Shown: positions 10,701 to 22,329 of the stretch, piece by piece
How positions within the stretch are numbered: the stretch's first letter is position 1
Layout of the letters: every line of letters starts with the position of its first letter
NCBI RefSeq assembly: GCF_014066305.1
Contig: NW_023501094.1
Coordinates: forward strand, 124,001-188,000
Source of the DNA: Letharia columbiana
Lineage: Eukaryota > Ascomycota > Lecanoromycetes > Lecanorales > Parmeliaceae
DNA length: 64,000 nt
Direction: 5' to 3'
The notes under the pieces: model-generated
Database searches by the model: none
Told to the model about the DNA's origin: nothing
Seen by the model: only the letters and a program-made list of their open reading frames with translations
Translations under genes and position numbers: made by a program

Positions 10701-12686
10701 ATGCAGAACCCTGCGACGCCGCGAGCGAATTTGAACGGGACAAACATGACCCAGATGTCTTCAAGGGCGTCTGACAGATCTTCTGGTTCTCCAGGCGAGG
10801 GTACATGCAAGGCAAAGTCACCGCCGTGCTCAACATTCGGTAGCACGCTCCTGCGCGACTATCAGTTGCACCTCGATCCACTGAACACCGATGATAGGAG
10901 ATGCGTAAGCCAAGAGGACATCACGGAGCCATTGAGCAGTCTGTCAAACGCCTCTACACATATCAGTGATTCTCCGCTCGATCTTGCAGTACCTATGGGT
11001 ACATCCCCTTCACATCCCCTTCACGCTTCGTGGGCCTCCATGAATCAACGTAAAGGGACCTTTCCTTCAGGGCTTACGCCAGACCAGACAATGCTCAAAG
11101 CTCTGGCTTCAAGGACGTCAAAGGATCCATCCGCCCACAATGACAGTGCTGTCCAGCAGAACCTTGCTGCTTCCATGTCAGGTCTGGGAAGTAATCCAAG
11201 AGCGTCCTTCGGAACTCGGTTTGCACAGTCGCCATGTTTCTTCCACCAACGGTTCGACGATGCCGTCAACATTGAGCGAGTACTGGAGGAGATATCTGCA
11301 GAAGACGATGGCATGTCCCACTCACGCCTCATGCAAACAGCGACCAGTGTCCGAGAGATATCGAAACAGCTCCAGCGTCGACCCATCAAGCGTGCTGTCC
11401 GAACCATCATGATCATTACAAAAGCCAGAGACAACAAGCTGGTATACCTCACTCGCGAGCTCACCGAATTCCTTCTCAAAACACCCCGCTACAACTCAGA
11501 CCTCGGCGTCACTGTCTACGTTGATGCCAAACTCCGCACCTCCACCCGCTTTGATGCTGCAGGCCTTCTGGCCTCCAATCCTCGGTATTCAGATATGCTC
11601 CGCTACTGGACGCCCGACGTATGCTGGGATTTTCCCGAAAAATTCGACCTAGTCCTCACGCTCGGCGGAGACGGCACAGTGCTGTTCACCTCCCGGTTGT
11701 TCCAGCGAATAGTTCCGCCAATCCTCTCTTTTGCCCTCGGCTCCCTCGGTTTCCTTACGAATTTTCCTTTCGACACCTACAGATCTACCCTGGACCGGAT
11801 CATGGAAGGCTCCGGCATGAGAGTTAACATGCGCATGCGCTTCACCTGTACTGTCTATCGCGCAGCAAACAACAAGCGCCGTCCTAGCACATCCAGCCTT
11901 CCCAAGATGGCTACACCAGAGTTGATAGAAGATTCCCAATCCGAAGTCCTAAACGAATTGGTGATCGATCGCGGCCCCTCGCCCTACGTCTCAAATCTCG
12001 AACTCTACGGCGATACCCACCTCCTCACCATCATTCAAGCCGACGGTTGTATCATAAGCACCCCGACAGGCAGTACAGCATACTCTCTATCAGCAGGCGG
12101 ACCTCTTACTCACCCTTCAATACCCGGTATCCTCTTGACGCCCATTTGCCCCCACACCCTCTCATTTAGACCTATGGTCCTCTCGGATACGCTATGCCTA
12201 CGCATCTGTGTACCCAAGGGCAGCAGGTCCACAGCATACGCCTCTTTCGACGGCAAAGGACGCGTAGAACTCCGCCGAGGCGACGAAGTGCGCGTGGAGG
12301 CTGGACGGTATCCCTTTCCCACCGTCGTAGGCGAGGGTGGAACAGGCGGTGAATGGTTCGAAAGTGTGCGCCGAGCTTTGCGCTGGAATACGCGAGGAGC
12401 TGTACAGCGCTCTTTCGGGGGCAAAGAGCCGAACGTTCGTAGAAGGGGTGGAGGAAGGCTGGCTGATGATCTCGTCGATGAGGAGGAAGGAGAGGAAGAT
12501 GGAACCGACGAGGAGGATGAGGAGGAAGAGAAAGAAGAAGAGTGGGATATCGATGCCGACCCAATCGAGAGTCTGAGCGCAACTGGAACTTTGGATAGTG
12601 GACTAGGGGCTAGTGAGGAGGGGAGTGGTTGTGCTAGTCCGTCGGGGCTGATGGGGAGGAGGAAAGATGGTGAGACTGTAGATTGA
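10701..12686 (+). CDS. NAD kinase
   Basis: ATP-NAD kinase making NADP from NAD. Single exon, 661 aa from the ATG at 10701; an in-frame GTG 13 codons upstream is not used. The N-terminal 230 residues are Ser-rich and unstructured. The catalytic core holds the signature LVLTLGGDGTVLFTSRLF, then SLGFLTNF, the NELVIDRGPSP substrate motif and DGCIISTPTGSTAYSLSAGG. The C-terminus is a long acidic tail of Glu/Asp repeats (about residues 590-640). Length and architecture fit fungal cytosolic Utr1/Yef1-like kinases rather than the mitochondrial Pos5 type, which would have a presequence. Confidence 0.9.
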   Translation: MQNPATPRANLNGTNMTQMSSRASDRSSGSPGEGTCKAKSPPCSTFGSTLLRDYQLHLDPLNTDDRRCVSQEDITEPLSSLSNASTHISDSPLDLAVPMGTSPSHPLHASWASMNQRKGTFPSGLTPDQTMLKALASRTSKDPSAHNDSAVQQNLAASMSGLGSNPRASFGTRFAQSPCFFHQRFDDAVNIERVLEEISAEDDGMSHSRLMQTATSVREISKQLQRRPIKRAVRTIMIITKARDNKLVYLTRELTEFLLKTPRYNSDLGVTVYVDAKLRTSTRFDAAGLLASNPRYSDMLRYWTPDVCWDFPEKFDLVLTLGGDGTVLFTSRLFQRIVPPILSFALGSLGFLTNFPFDTYRSTLDRIMEGSGMRVNMRMRFTCTVYRAANNKRRPSTSSLPKMATPELIEDSQSEVLNELVIDRGPSPYVSNLELYGDTHLLTIIQADGCIISTPTGSTAYSLSAGGPLTHPSIPGILLTPICPHTLSFRPMVLSDTLCLRICVPKGSRSTAYASFDGKGRVELRRGDEVRVEAGRYPFPTVVGEGGTGGEWFESVRRALRWNTRGAVQRSFGGKEPNVRRRGGGRLADDLVDEEEGEEDGTDEEDEEEEKEEEWDIDADPIESLSATGTLDSGLGASEEGSGCASPSGLMGRRKDGETVD

Positions 12687-13529
12687 TGTCAGGTGGTATG
12701 ACTTTCATGATTGGTACGAGTGTATGATGAGTGAGTGTATGATTGTTTACTGAGCGGCATTATCGAGCGGCATTATCGGTTTAAGCGAAAGGTCTATAAA
12801 TATTATAGAGCTACGGCTGCATACAAATACATGAGAATTAGACACTGGTACTGGTACCGGTCTTCAGCTACGAGATATAAAGAGAAAGGTTTGACAGTGG
12901 TCTTGCCTGACACGTGTTTTCGCTGATATCATTGAATTGAATTGCTACTTATGCTCACTGAAGCTAAATGGATCCGCCTGCATATACATCTCTTTTCTGA
13001 TTTAGGAAAATTCCCTCCCTAACAACGCTCCTCAGCAACAGCTACATCCTCAAGAAGAGAAACTCCGAGCATCTAATCCAAATCATTCGTGTCGTCTCTT
13101 TCGGGCGGAGAGCTAATGGTAGCGCTTACGCGCTGCAAGAATTCTTAGTGGGTGGAGGAGAGATAAAGGTTTTGTTGCTGTTGGTGATGATGTAGAATGT
13201 TTTGGTTGTCCTTGCTTAGTCGAATAGAACCTAGGGGCCCATACTGAGCCACGTCTTTAGTACAGCCAACGAGGAAGGTGTAGCTTGTCGATACGCAAGA
13301 GAAGTGGAGTTGTTGGTAGTATGATGCCGCTGAGTGATGTTTTTGATATTGTCGTCTCGTCAATCGAATGAATGAAGAAAGGAAGAACTCCGTAAATGTC
13401 CTGGCAGGAATGCAAGCGTGCAAGCTGCTCCATGATATCTGACCCGTATTCCCAACTCAACCTAACCATCGCTCAAACGCCAAATCATCGCTTCCATGGA
13501 AGACGGAGCGCCGCGAGGAAGAATGTATT
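12687..13529. other. Convergent 3' region, no gene recognised
   Basis: About 840 bases between the converging ends of the NAD kinase and the Ser/Pro-rich gene. It includes a short direct repeat GAGCGGCATTATCG around 12752-12780. No supported ORF. Confidence 0.5.
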
Positions 13530-16318
13530 TTATGAAGACGATGCCTTCTCCTTTGACTTCCAGAACTTCATCAACCGACTGATCCGGTTCCCTTTCTTCT
13601 TTTCCGTTTTCTCTGGACTATCAGGCTGAACACATTCCTCGATGTTCAATTTGCTTCTATTATACGAGCCTCCACCGACCAATCGAGTAAGACTGGCAAG
13701 ACTATTGCGCTTGCCTGCCGATACGGGTCGCGTACGTGCAGGAACCGGAGCCGAGAACGAGCCCGAGCGATCAGCCGACGAGCAGGTATTTGCGCTGCTC
13801 GAAATTCGAGGCGGGTGACCACTTGCCATTGTGGAGGCGCTACTTGTAAGCGAGGGCACGTCGTCGAGGGAGCTGTGCAAGGTCAGAACATGATCTCCGG
13901 CCCGAGATGAATTAAGCGTTGCTCTATCGGTGATGGAGGAAGAGGCGGTATGCATGCGAGGCATGTCAAAGGAGGTCCTGGAGAAGTCAGGGGAAGACAC
14001 AGCAGATGGAGTTTCTGGTGTTCCGTCATAGGTCAAAGCGGGCGTCGGCATGGCGAAGTCGAGAGGTGCAGTAACAGGGTGTGTGTCTAATGGATCGTGA
14101 GACAATGTTGGAGTAATTGTGGACTCGTCTGACGACTTGGTGATAACAGAAAACCGAGGCTCTTCGTCCGCGCCTACAATCTCAACCAGACTAAACTCCT
14201 CAGGGATGTCTAGCTTATTGATTGACCTAGTAGCTGAATTATCATTCTCAGCAAATGTCTTGGAGGGTCGCCGCGTGCCTCGCTGCATTGGTCGATCAGT
14301 ATTGCTTTCCGCTTCCACAATGTTGACACCGAGGCCCGGAGCCTGATCGTCTTGCAGCTCCTCTTGATCTGATTTTGTGGATACGTTCGTTGGCTTCGAA
14401 GTTGACTCCTCTTCGTCATCTTCTTCCTCTTCTTCCTCTATGGCCATGGTGGGATTGCTACCAAGACGTGGAAACCCAAATTTGGAGCGATCGATGGTCT
14501 CCATTTCAGGGGCACTCTCAGCTCGACGATGGTAGTGCATCCCTGGGCCTGCGAATCCTCCAGTGACCCCACTGCTGTGCATCGGACGCTTTGAACCTGA
14601 AACACCTCCGGAGATGACATCTTCGAAGGCAGGTCCTGTGCTCGGAGAATCAAAAGATTCGAGAGCGGCGTCGATATCAAGCATGGAGGCTGAGGAATCT
14701 GTCTCTGAAAGTGGACTCGTCTCTCGGGGTTTCCAAGCAGCGTAATTGGTCTGTATTCTTGGCAGCTTAGAAGCTTCGGAAGATGCGGTTTCAATTATGC
14801 AAGTGGTATCTTCGTCGAAAGTTACGTCATCGAGCGAGAACTCGGCTTCTGGTGTATGTTGTCGTAGGGGGAGGCGTGGGTGAGCGACAATTGACGAAGT
14901 CTGCTCTGGGATCATGGTGCTTTGCCTTGCGAGAGAGGAGACCAGCCCATGATCTTCCTTTCCGCTGTCTCTTAGTTACTTTGGGTTCGGGGGACGTCCT
15001 TGGTCTCATGGTTGGCGAAAATGGACGCCGCCTTTGAGCTTGAAAGTTGGCGGCTCTTGATGTCGGAGAGGAAGTGGTCTTATAGGACTTTTCAGGAGAC
15101 ATTGAAACTGGAGATGTCGCGAACGGATCATTGGCGGCTTGGCGGTGAGTCTCCACAATAAAGGGACCGGAAGACTCGTTTGCGCCTTTAGAAGGAGAGC
15201 CCCCGGCAGGTGCTGAAGAGGGGCGCTTCACCGAAGGGTCCAATCCCGAGAAGTCCCATTGCCAGTCATGGGATGCACGAGGGGGGAGAATTGCCAGCAG
15301 TATCTGGTCTGACTCTAGACAGATCTTGCTCTAGTGTGGGTCTGCGGCCAGACCTCGCACCGATGGTGGACTGGGGACTTGACGAGTTGCCTCCACTGAT
15401 CACGGACGTGATACTGTTGGAGACCGAATGGCTGGCGCGAACAGTTGACATGCTGCTTGACGTCTCAGAAGAGATTGTTGACAATGGCCGTGGAATAAAC
15501 TCTAAGACATCGGAGAACCCCACTCGAGAAGAACGTGGCAGTCCAGCATAGGGTGATTGCTCATCTTGTGATGCTGAAACTAGTGATTCCTGGGTAGAGG
15601 TCGTAGGTTCGGGCTGGGAAATGGATCTGTCAAGTTCCGGAGGAAGAGGTCGCTGGAACATAGAATCTGAAGGTGTTGTTGGTGCGCTGCCACCTTTCAT
15701 CTCAGACGCAGGTTTCAGAATCATCGAGAGATCGTGACTTGATATCGCACCAGAGCGCCGATGAGCATGACCACGCCTGCTCGTGGGAGGGCCGAGTCGG
15801 GCCCCAGGCGGCGGATGCGATAATCCCTCTTTTTCCGTAGAGGTCGTACCCACAGCTGAAGGGCCACCAGTTGCACCGCCATCACCCGAAGTATTGCTTT
15901 CGCTAGGCTGTTCACTTTTTGTGGGACTCGCGCTTACCAACACCGGTCCACCATTTGTAACATCACCACCAACGTACTCGCTGTTATTTCTCCGATGTCC
16001 ATGGTGGATAGGAGGGGTTCTTCTCGTCGGAGACCGTGCTGGACTTGGAGTACGATCGTCTGGAGTTGACACAGCAGGACTGAAATCGAATGCTGGCAGC
16101 TTGTTGATTGATATGCGTTGAGGTCTTGAACGACCTGGCGAACGTCGAGACCCAGTAGCATCCGCATTCGAGGGGATTCTCGCGTGAGAGCTGGCTTCAC
16201 TGGTAATCTCAGGTTGCATGGGAAATACGAAACAAGGGTTTGGTAATGGCCCCGAAGTGTCTCTGCCCTTGGCTATGTCCATGCCAAGGTGAGGTTGCGT
16301 AGGCAACACCTCGGCCAT
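13530..16318 (-). CDS. Large Ser/Pro-rich protein, two apparent frame breaks
   Basis: Three consecutive minus-strand frames together encode about 930 residues: from ATG 16318 to about 15280, then to about 14870, then to the TAA at 13530. Each change of frame falls at a C run on the coding strand (plus-strand G6 at 15281-15286 and G5 at 14867-14871), and removing one base in each restores continuity, for example ASHDWQWDFSGLDPSVK. No GT-AG intron restores the frame. The protein is Ser/Pro/Thr-rich and disordered, with EEEEEEDDEEE and a basic end NRISRLMKFWKSKEK. It resembles fungal proteins annotated as cell wall proline-rich protein; function is unknown. Homopolymer sequencing errors are the simplest cause. 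Confidence 0.6.
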
Positions 16319-17330
16319 TTTCTTTGGCTAGTTGTAAATTTATCAGAAGCAATGCTGTGACCGTCACATCAGGTATGGGACAGATCGGGTAGGTCTCTTG
16401 TAAAAGATTGTGGGGGGGTTGCGGAATGGTAGCTGGGTAGTAGATGGATGGTGTAGATGGGCAAGGAGTGCTTGGGACCGAGGGTATGATGAGGTTGGCT
16501 AGATTGGTTCGGCAAGATAGGTTTGGAAGGTATGCTGAAGAGCGTGTGTAAGTATCTGGACAGCAAGTCAGAGACGGTTGGCTTCTGTGACTCTTGACTT
16601 CAGTTGACAGGCAAAAGAGACTTGGATACGTACGTTGGAAGGAGTGTACAAAGCGACCGGGGGAAGAGAAAAAGCTGATTCAAAAAGGAATGGACGGCCT
16701 CAATACCGAGCAGAGTCAACTCTGACGGTGTATGAAGCCAAGTGATCGTAGATCAAGTGGTGATGATGATAATGGTGGATGGAGAGAGGGGTGGATGGTG
16801 AGTAGTGCAGGAGGATGTTCTAGTTGGAAATTGAGTCTTGGCGGATTCTCATTCATCAATTATGCTTATGCTTTGATCTCGATAATCATACAGAGGAGAC
16901 AGATAATCATACAGATTATACCTAGATACATTTCTTAATTGACGCAATTTCATGTGCATGAAGTAGAGATGAACTGCTGCATATGAATGATTATGTCTCC
17001 GATTACTACTCTTGAAAGTACGGTACTGTACTCCCTACTTTTCTACTTAGCTATATGGTCACTTGGTCACATGGTGCGTGGCTTGCAGCGTCGCTCCACC
17101 AGCTCCTCACGCACGAGAGATCGGAGCATTCCAAAAACCCTGATGGACTCGTGCTACCGGCCAGTCCGATTTCGCCAGGAATCCCGTTGGTTCAAGCATG
17201 TCCACCTGCAGAATTGAGTAACAGGCCGGATGTCTGCATAACGCTCTATTTGTACATTGTTGATTTGGTGCACCGTGGCCAATTATTCAAACAACAACAG
17301 TAGCTTGGGCATCTTCACGAAGCTTTAAGT

Positions 17331-17369
17331 TCTTTTCTTTTCTTTTCTTTTCTTTTCTTTTCTTTTCTT
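17331..17369. repeat. TCTTT microsatellite, about 8 units
   Basis: Seven perfect TCTTT units followed by TCTTC. Simple repeat in an intergenic region; purine/pyrimidine asymmetric. Confidence 0.9.
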
Positions 17370-18113
17370 CTCTTTCACATGGCAATCTTACACCTTATCA
17401 AATTTTAGCGGAGCTCGGCAAGCCACGTCTGGAATAATTTCCGTGTTTCGACGATTCCTCTCTACCGAATTTACGGATAGAGTAGTAAGGTAGTAGGTAC
17501 TACCTACTAGCTACTGCTGACGGTCATAGCAGAATTGGGCATTTAGCGACCAATTGGCGATGCAGATATATGCAGATGTGCCGATCAAAGGATTGAACGC
17601 GGCTCCTATCCCGTGGGGCCAAGTGTAGGTAATAAAGTAGCTTAAGGTAGTAGGTACCCACCATGTGCGGCGAGATGTCTCACTCTCACCCATCAATCAA
17701 TCTGTACTCCTACCCGTATGTCGCTCTTTCGCATGCGTAAAGTATGAGTAAAAATGTCTTTCTTTTCACTTTGCCTGACCTATCGTTTTGCCGACGGAAT
17801 AGACACTCAGATTCAAACTGCGAGTCAGACTCGTTGAGCCCCTGTTCTGGCAGCATTCGCAATTTCACAACTGGTGCAAGGAGAAGAGTCTCTCACGGAA
17901 CAGGGCTAGGTAGTGGATTCGACTCATCGCATGTACCTCGATATCACCATGCTGGGCGCTGGCCACCGTAGACTGAGAGTCTGAGAGTAGGGAGGTCGGC
18001 TCGCAAAGTCCTAAACGCCAAGACTCCTGCGCCAAGTAACGCCCCAACTGAATTAGAAGGTTTAAAAGATTTCGGGGATAATGCGCTTAGATGGAAGTGG
18101 GTTGAAATTGCGC

Positions 18114-18146
18114 CCTAATACTTTAGGCTATTACTAAAGTATTAGG
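18114..18146. repeat. Perfect 13-bp inverted repeat with 7-nt loop
   Basis: Arms 18114-18126 (CCTAATACTTTAG) and 18134-18146 are exact reverse complements around GCTATTA. About 245 bases upstream of the proposed start at 18390. Could be a transcript hairpin, a protein-binding palindrome or the tip of a small element. Confidence 0.75.
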
Positions 18147-18389
18147 CCCGACATGTCCTCCGCGAAAGGGCCGTCTTCCGAAAGTAGGGTTAGGGCTGCT
18201 GTCAGGATCGTTCAAGCCAACCTCCGTACTATATCACGGTAACCCAAATCCAGTGCCAAGTCCTTTGCACTCTCAAACCCCCATCAGACATCGAAAAGGG
18301 TGCAACAGAGTTGACAAGGAACAATTGTCGTGTCGGAATCAGACTCGTATGCGGGCAAGGGTGGACTGCACGAAAGATGCAAGCCTGAT

Positions 18390-21095
18390 ATGATAGTGCA
18401 ATCCAACGCAATCGGCTGGAGGCTTCCCATATTTTCATGTGGGCTTTCAGCCCGAAAGCGGAATCCCTTCTATTCAAATTCGATCCCTCGCAGACATGGC
18501 TATGCATTTCTCTCCTCGAACTCTAGAAGAGGCACGATACTTCAGGATATCAGTAATGGTCCAGCATCCACATGCTGGTCTTTGCTGTCACCTTCTTCGT
18601 CAGTAATTGTAGGTCTCATGGACTTACTTGCTCAATCTCATCATGCTTTGATCTGATTGAAGTCTTTCTGATGTCTCCAGGCTTCGAATATTGGCTCTTT
18701 GAAACTCCGAAAAGCCAAAATCCCATTCGGAAAAACGCCACTCGTTGTACTTCTGGTTACGCCAGCTCACATTCGGCTATTAGATGATGATAGTACATTT
18801 ATCCCCTCCCTTCTACGCCTGGCGGTCGAGACGACAAAGCCCTGGCAAGATTTTGACCTCTTGGCTGCGGTAATCGACGGAATACCGCAAACATGGTCAA
18901 CCGCACCTTACAGACTACGAGGTAGCCATTCTGCAGATGTGGATTCTGTACCTAAAACTCGAATGGAACGTGGATTCGAAGGAATCTCTGTGGCCGTACT
19001 TGATTCTGAAACTGCCGCCCCTGATCTTTGGTCACCCAAGGATATGTTCGATGAACGAGAAACGATGACGATCCAGCAACGGTGTACATTGTCCTTCTCA
19101 CTTCCTCCGAGCCCTGGCGTGCGCACCCAACTCTCTGAAAACTCAGCCTCCCAGCCTTTGGTAAAGCGGATATTACAATTGCCTGTGACTAACACTCTTT
19201 TCCAGAATGGGAAAACGTCCACTCTCTTCGCACAAAGGTGGAATGTACAACGCAGCGAAGAATCTATCTCGGAACATGTGTGCAGTAAGAAGACCTGGTT
19301 ACCACAGCAGATCGTTCAAATGGGCGCTGTCTTTGCAGATGAGGGCATGCGACTCCAACTTGACCATCTCGTACATTCGCTTCTGATGCCCATTACTCCA
19401 GCTAGGACCATTACAGCTGCTGTCGGTAACATTGTTCGCAAGATCAGTGGGGGCGATGCCTTGGCCGAAGCTGCGCCAGCATCAGAAGAATTGGAAAGAG
19501 CGATATCCACTGCCATCCAGCAAGGCCAGATACCCGCTCAGCAAGCTGGTGTCTGGGCGCTCATTAGACCTCAAAGGTATGCCGCGTTGGACCGGGCTGC
19601 TCAAATTCAAGGCACCGTGCGTGAAAGAATCCAGTATGCCGTCCTGTCCGGAGGTCGACTTCACAAAGTGCTCAGTGGCGGAGGTGGTTGGGGTGAGAAG
19701 CACGGTCTTTTGGCCTTGGATCCAGACTCAGATTACAGCCACCATCATCGAGCACTTGAGCCATCGTTTGGAGACGATCAGGACGTTGAAACGAGAAAAC
19801 GTGAAGCTCTCGGAGAAGTTGCAAAGCCGGGAGATACCATTACGTTCTATGTGTACAAGTCGCTTTCAGATGCTGATCCTGCTAACCTTGATACACCTGT
19901 GTTCTCGAACAGCAATCAAGCTGCTGCTGCGACTCTCATCTTTGGCTCTCTGCCGTCGACCATGGATGCCATGCCAGTACTTGACACTACCGAGGTTGAG
20001 GCCCACGCTCAATCTGAATTAACGGTGGGGAGAAAATCATTTTGGCATGCTCTCGGAGCAAGGCATGAGCTTAGAGGTGATAGGACTAGTCCCATGACAT
20101 CACTTTAGTACTAACAATTACTGCAGACTTCGTTCATCAATACTAATATCACCGCGAACAGGATGCAGTATCTGAAGACCGAATTGTATAGACAAGCCTA
20201 TGAAGTCCGCCGCAAGAACACAGTAACCACGAAACTGGATGCTCCTTACACGCTCCTCTCGATACGAGGGCAAGCTTCGAAAGTCCCAGTCAGCGGCGAA
20301 GTCAAGGGGGAAGAACTTCAGGCTCCCAATGTGCGTCTACAAGATCTGATGCCACAAGAGCCGTCGACGCCAACCAGTACAAGCAAATATAATACCGCAC
20401 TGGTCCAGAAAGTTCCCAAACTACGCGATCAGAAACAAGAAGTTCAACGAATAATAGGACCAGGGTTTATGCAAGCTAAGTTGAATAGTAGAAGAATTGC
20501 GGAGGCGAAATTTCAAAGTGAGCGATACCCAAAGATTTCCGAAAACGTCGCGAGGAAGATTGCGAAAAAAGCAGCGAAAAAAGCAGTGAACAATCGCAAT
20601 AAGGGTAAGACAGACGACGGTTTTAGATTCACGGTCAGATTCACATCCCAGGAACAAAAACCTTCTCGTCAAGTGATTTTACAACCAGAGGCGCAAGACG
20701 CACCACCAATCACAATAAAGCGACACTTCTCCCTTGCCCCAGGCAACGACTATCAAAGGCACGGGGCAACCCCAGAACAAAAACCCGAAATGAAAACCGA
20801 ACCAATATCTGCGAGCAAACCATTCGCTGACGACGTTAAGTACAGAAACCAGCAGCTCCAGTCTCAAGGCTCGGTACCAATAATCAGGGAGGAAAGTGAA
20901 GGCAAAGACCCGGGTACCGCTTGTAAAGGCAAATATGGCAACGTCTTTATGCTCAGGAAACACGCCACGATGAATCCATTTGAGAGGCTACAAGCAATTC
21001 AGCAAGTAGGAGAGATAACATCCAGAGACCAAGCGATGGGGCTCCACGGCCAGTATCATTTACCACTTTTCGATGAACAGCAGGAAGGTGTGTGA
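18390..21095 (+). CDS. Unrecognised, probably mitochondrial protein
   Basis: Exon 1 18390-18608 encodes an Arg/Ser-rich, acid-poor N-terminus (SIPRRHGYAFLSSNSRR) like a mitochondrial presequence. A clear 72-nt intron leads to exon 2, 18681 to about 20057-20076, with LWALIRPQ-like WALIRPQRYAALDRAAQIQG and GGGGWGEKHGLLALDPD, a distinctive glycine-tryptophan motif. The last exon (to the TGA at 21095) carries MQYLKTELYRQAYEVRRKN and a Lys/Gln-rich tail. The obvious GTGATA donor at 20077 does not join the last exon in frame. A GC donor (GCAAGG at 20058) with a TACTAAC branch and CAG acceptor at 20126 does, giving about 854 aa. The two halves could also be separate genes or hide a one-base error. 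Confidence 0.5.
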
Positions 21096-21391
21096 AAGTC
21101 TTAGATTCGAGTCTCGCACTGAGTCTGTCGAACCATCTGCTCTATAGCAATCTCCCAAATACCCCAACCTCTCGAGAACACGTCACTGCCTGGACGTCAG
21201 CATCATTTCGACTCAGCCGAACCCTCTTCAAATACCTATGGAAGCCTCATGGACTAGGCCATTTATGCCAGCCTTCAGCGGCGCCTCGCTATTCCCCACC
21301 ATCTCCTTTCTGCTCATTCGCGCGTTCACTGGGCCGCGGGCTCTCATTTGCCATCCGGCTTCGTTCTTTTCATTGTCCAGAGAGCAGTCAA

Positions 21392-21856
21392 TCACTGAAC
21401 TTCTTCGACCAACACATCAACATCGAGCTCTTCCATGACCCCCAATACGACTCCGAGACTTTCCATAAATCCGTTCACAGCCACTCGCAGCATGCGGTTG
21501 GTTGTGGCCTTGTACTCTGTGCGCAGAACTGTCAATTCCTCATCTCCTACAAATTGTGCTCCCATGGCCAAGGCTGCATCGCCGTTTAAGCGAACTTCTG
21601 CATCTGCGCTCGTTGAGCCGTTGGTGGCGAGGCCGTAGAAAGCATATGGGCATGCGAGAGAGAAAGAACGGTGAACGAGAGGCGAAAGTTCGGCGTCTAC
21701 GCTGAGTGCGCGGAGTGCGGAGGATGCTAATCGGTGTGTGGGAAGCGGAACAGAGATGATTCTATATGTCGTTTAGCAGGTATAATCAAGAAGCGTAGCA
21801 AGCAAGGAAAATCACAAGGAGCACGGGAACTCTGGATCAAAAGGAGGACCTGACAT
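21392..21856 (-). CDS. pcc1: EKC/KEOPS complex subunit PCC1
   Basis: Small dimerising subunit of the KEOPS complex, which makes the t6A modification of tRNAs and also affects telomeres and transcription. Exons 21816-21856 and 21392-21761 (136 aa), splitting a Leu codon. The 54-nt intron has GTGATT and TATAG borders. The start MSGPPFDPEFPCSL leads into IISVPLPTHRLASSALRALSVD, and the end has ATTNRMLRVAVNGFMESLGV followed by VMEELDVDV, the Pcc1 signature. The central part is longer than in yeast Pcc1. It ends 297 bases from the converging gene at 21095. Confidence 0.82.
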
Positions 21857-22329
21857 GATAGCCGCAAATATTGCAGAAGGCGCTGCTGTGAAAGAGGATC
21901 GAAGGAGGATCACGATGTGGAGATCGATCGTGATAGGGCTGAGATGCGTGGTTGCCAGGTCGACAAGCCTTTCTGCCGCTAGTGGGGAGCTGCCGAAATC
22001 CAGTTCGTGTCCAACAGCAGGAGCCCCCACAGTCACATAAAGCAAAAACAACATCATTGTTCTGCATCTTGCGACGACAGCATCCCTTCCTATCTTTGAG
22101 GTGCTTATTATTACTGGCATTGGTGTATCAAACTGTCCGTGAGCTTCATTTATCTGTTCAAGTCCAGATAAACATCTAAAGTATCAAAATAAACAAGCAG
22201 CTGCCCTCATCCTCTATCGCAACTTCGCAACTACGATAGCCCCTGCAAATTTCCAGCGAGATCTCCACATCTTCTGAGCATACGGTTGCAGTTTCCCGTA
22301 CAGAGTTGGTCGGCGACTGCCCTGTCGTC
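21857..22329. other. Divergent promoter region of PCC1 and CDC14
   Basis: About 470 bases between two start codons pointing away from each other, so it should contain both promoters. No clear motif seen. Confidence 0.5.

Larger units (their letters stand above)
16319..18389. other. Long intergenic region
   Basis: About 2 kb between divergent genes. It holds a TCTTT microsatellite (17331-17369) and a perfect 13-bp inverted repeat (18114-18146). Several GGTAGTAGGTAC-like blocks occur at 17485-17515 and 17645-17660. No supported ORF on either strand. Confidence 0.5.

Noticed and set aside
12110..12582. Minus-strand ORFs of 104 and 136 residues inside the NAD kinase
   Set aside because: Antisense shadows of a well-supported coding region.
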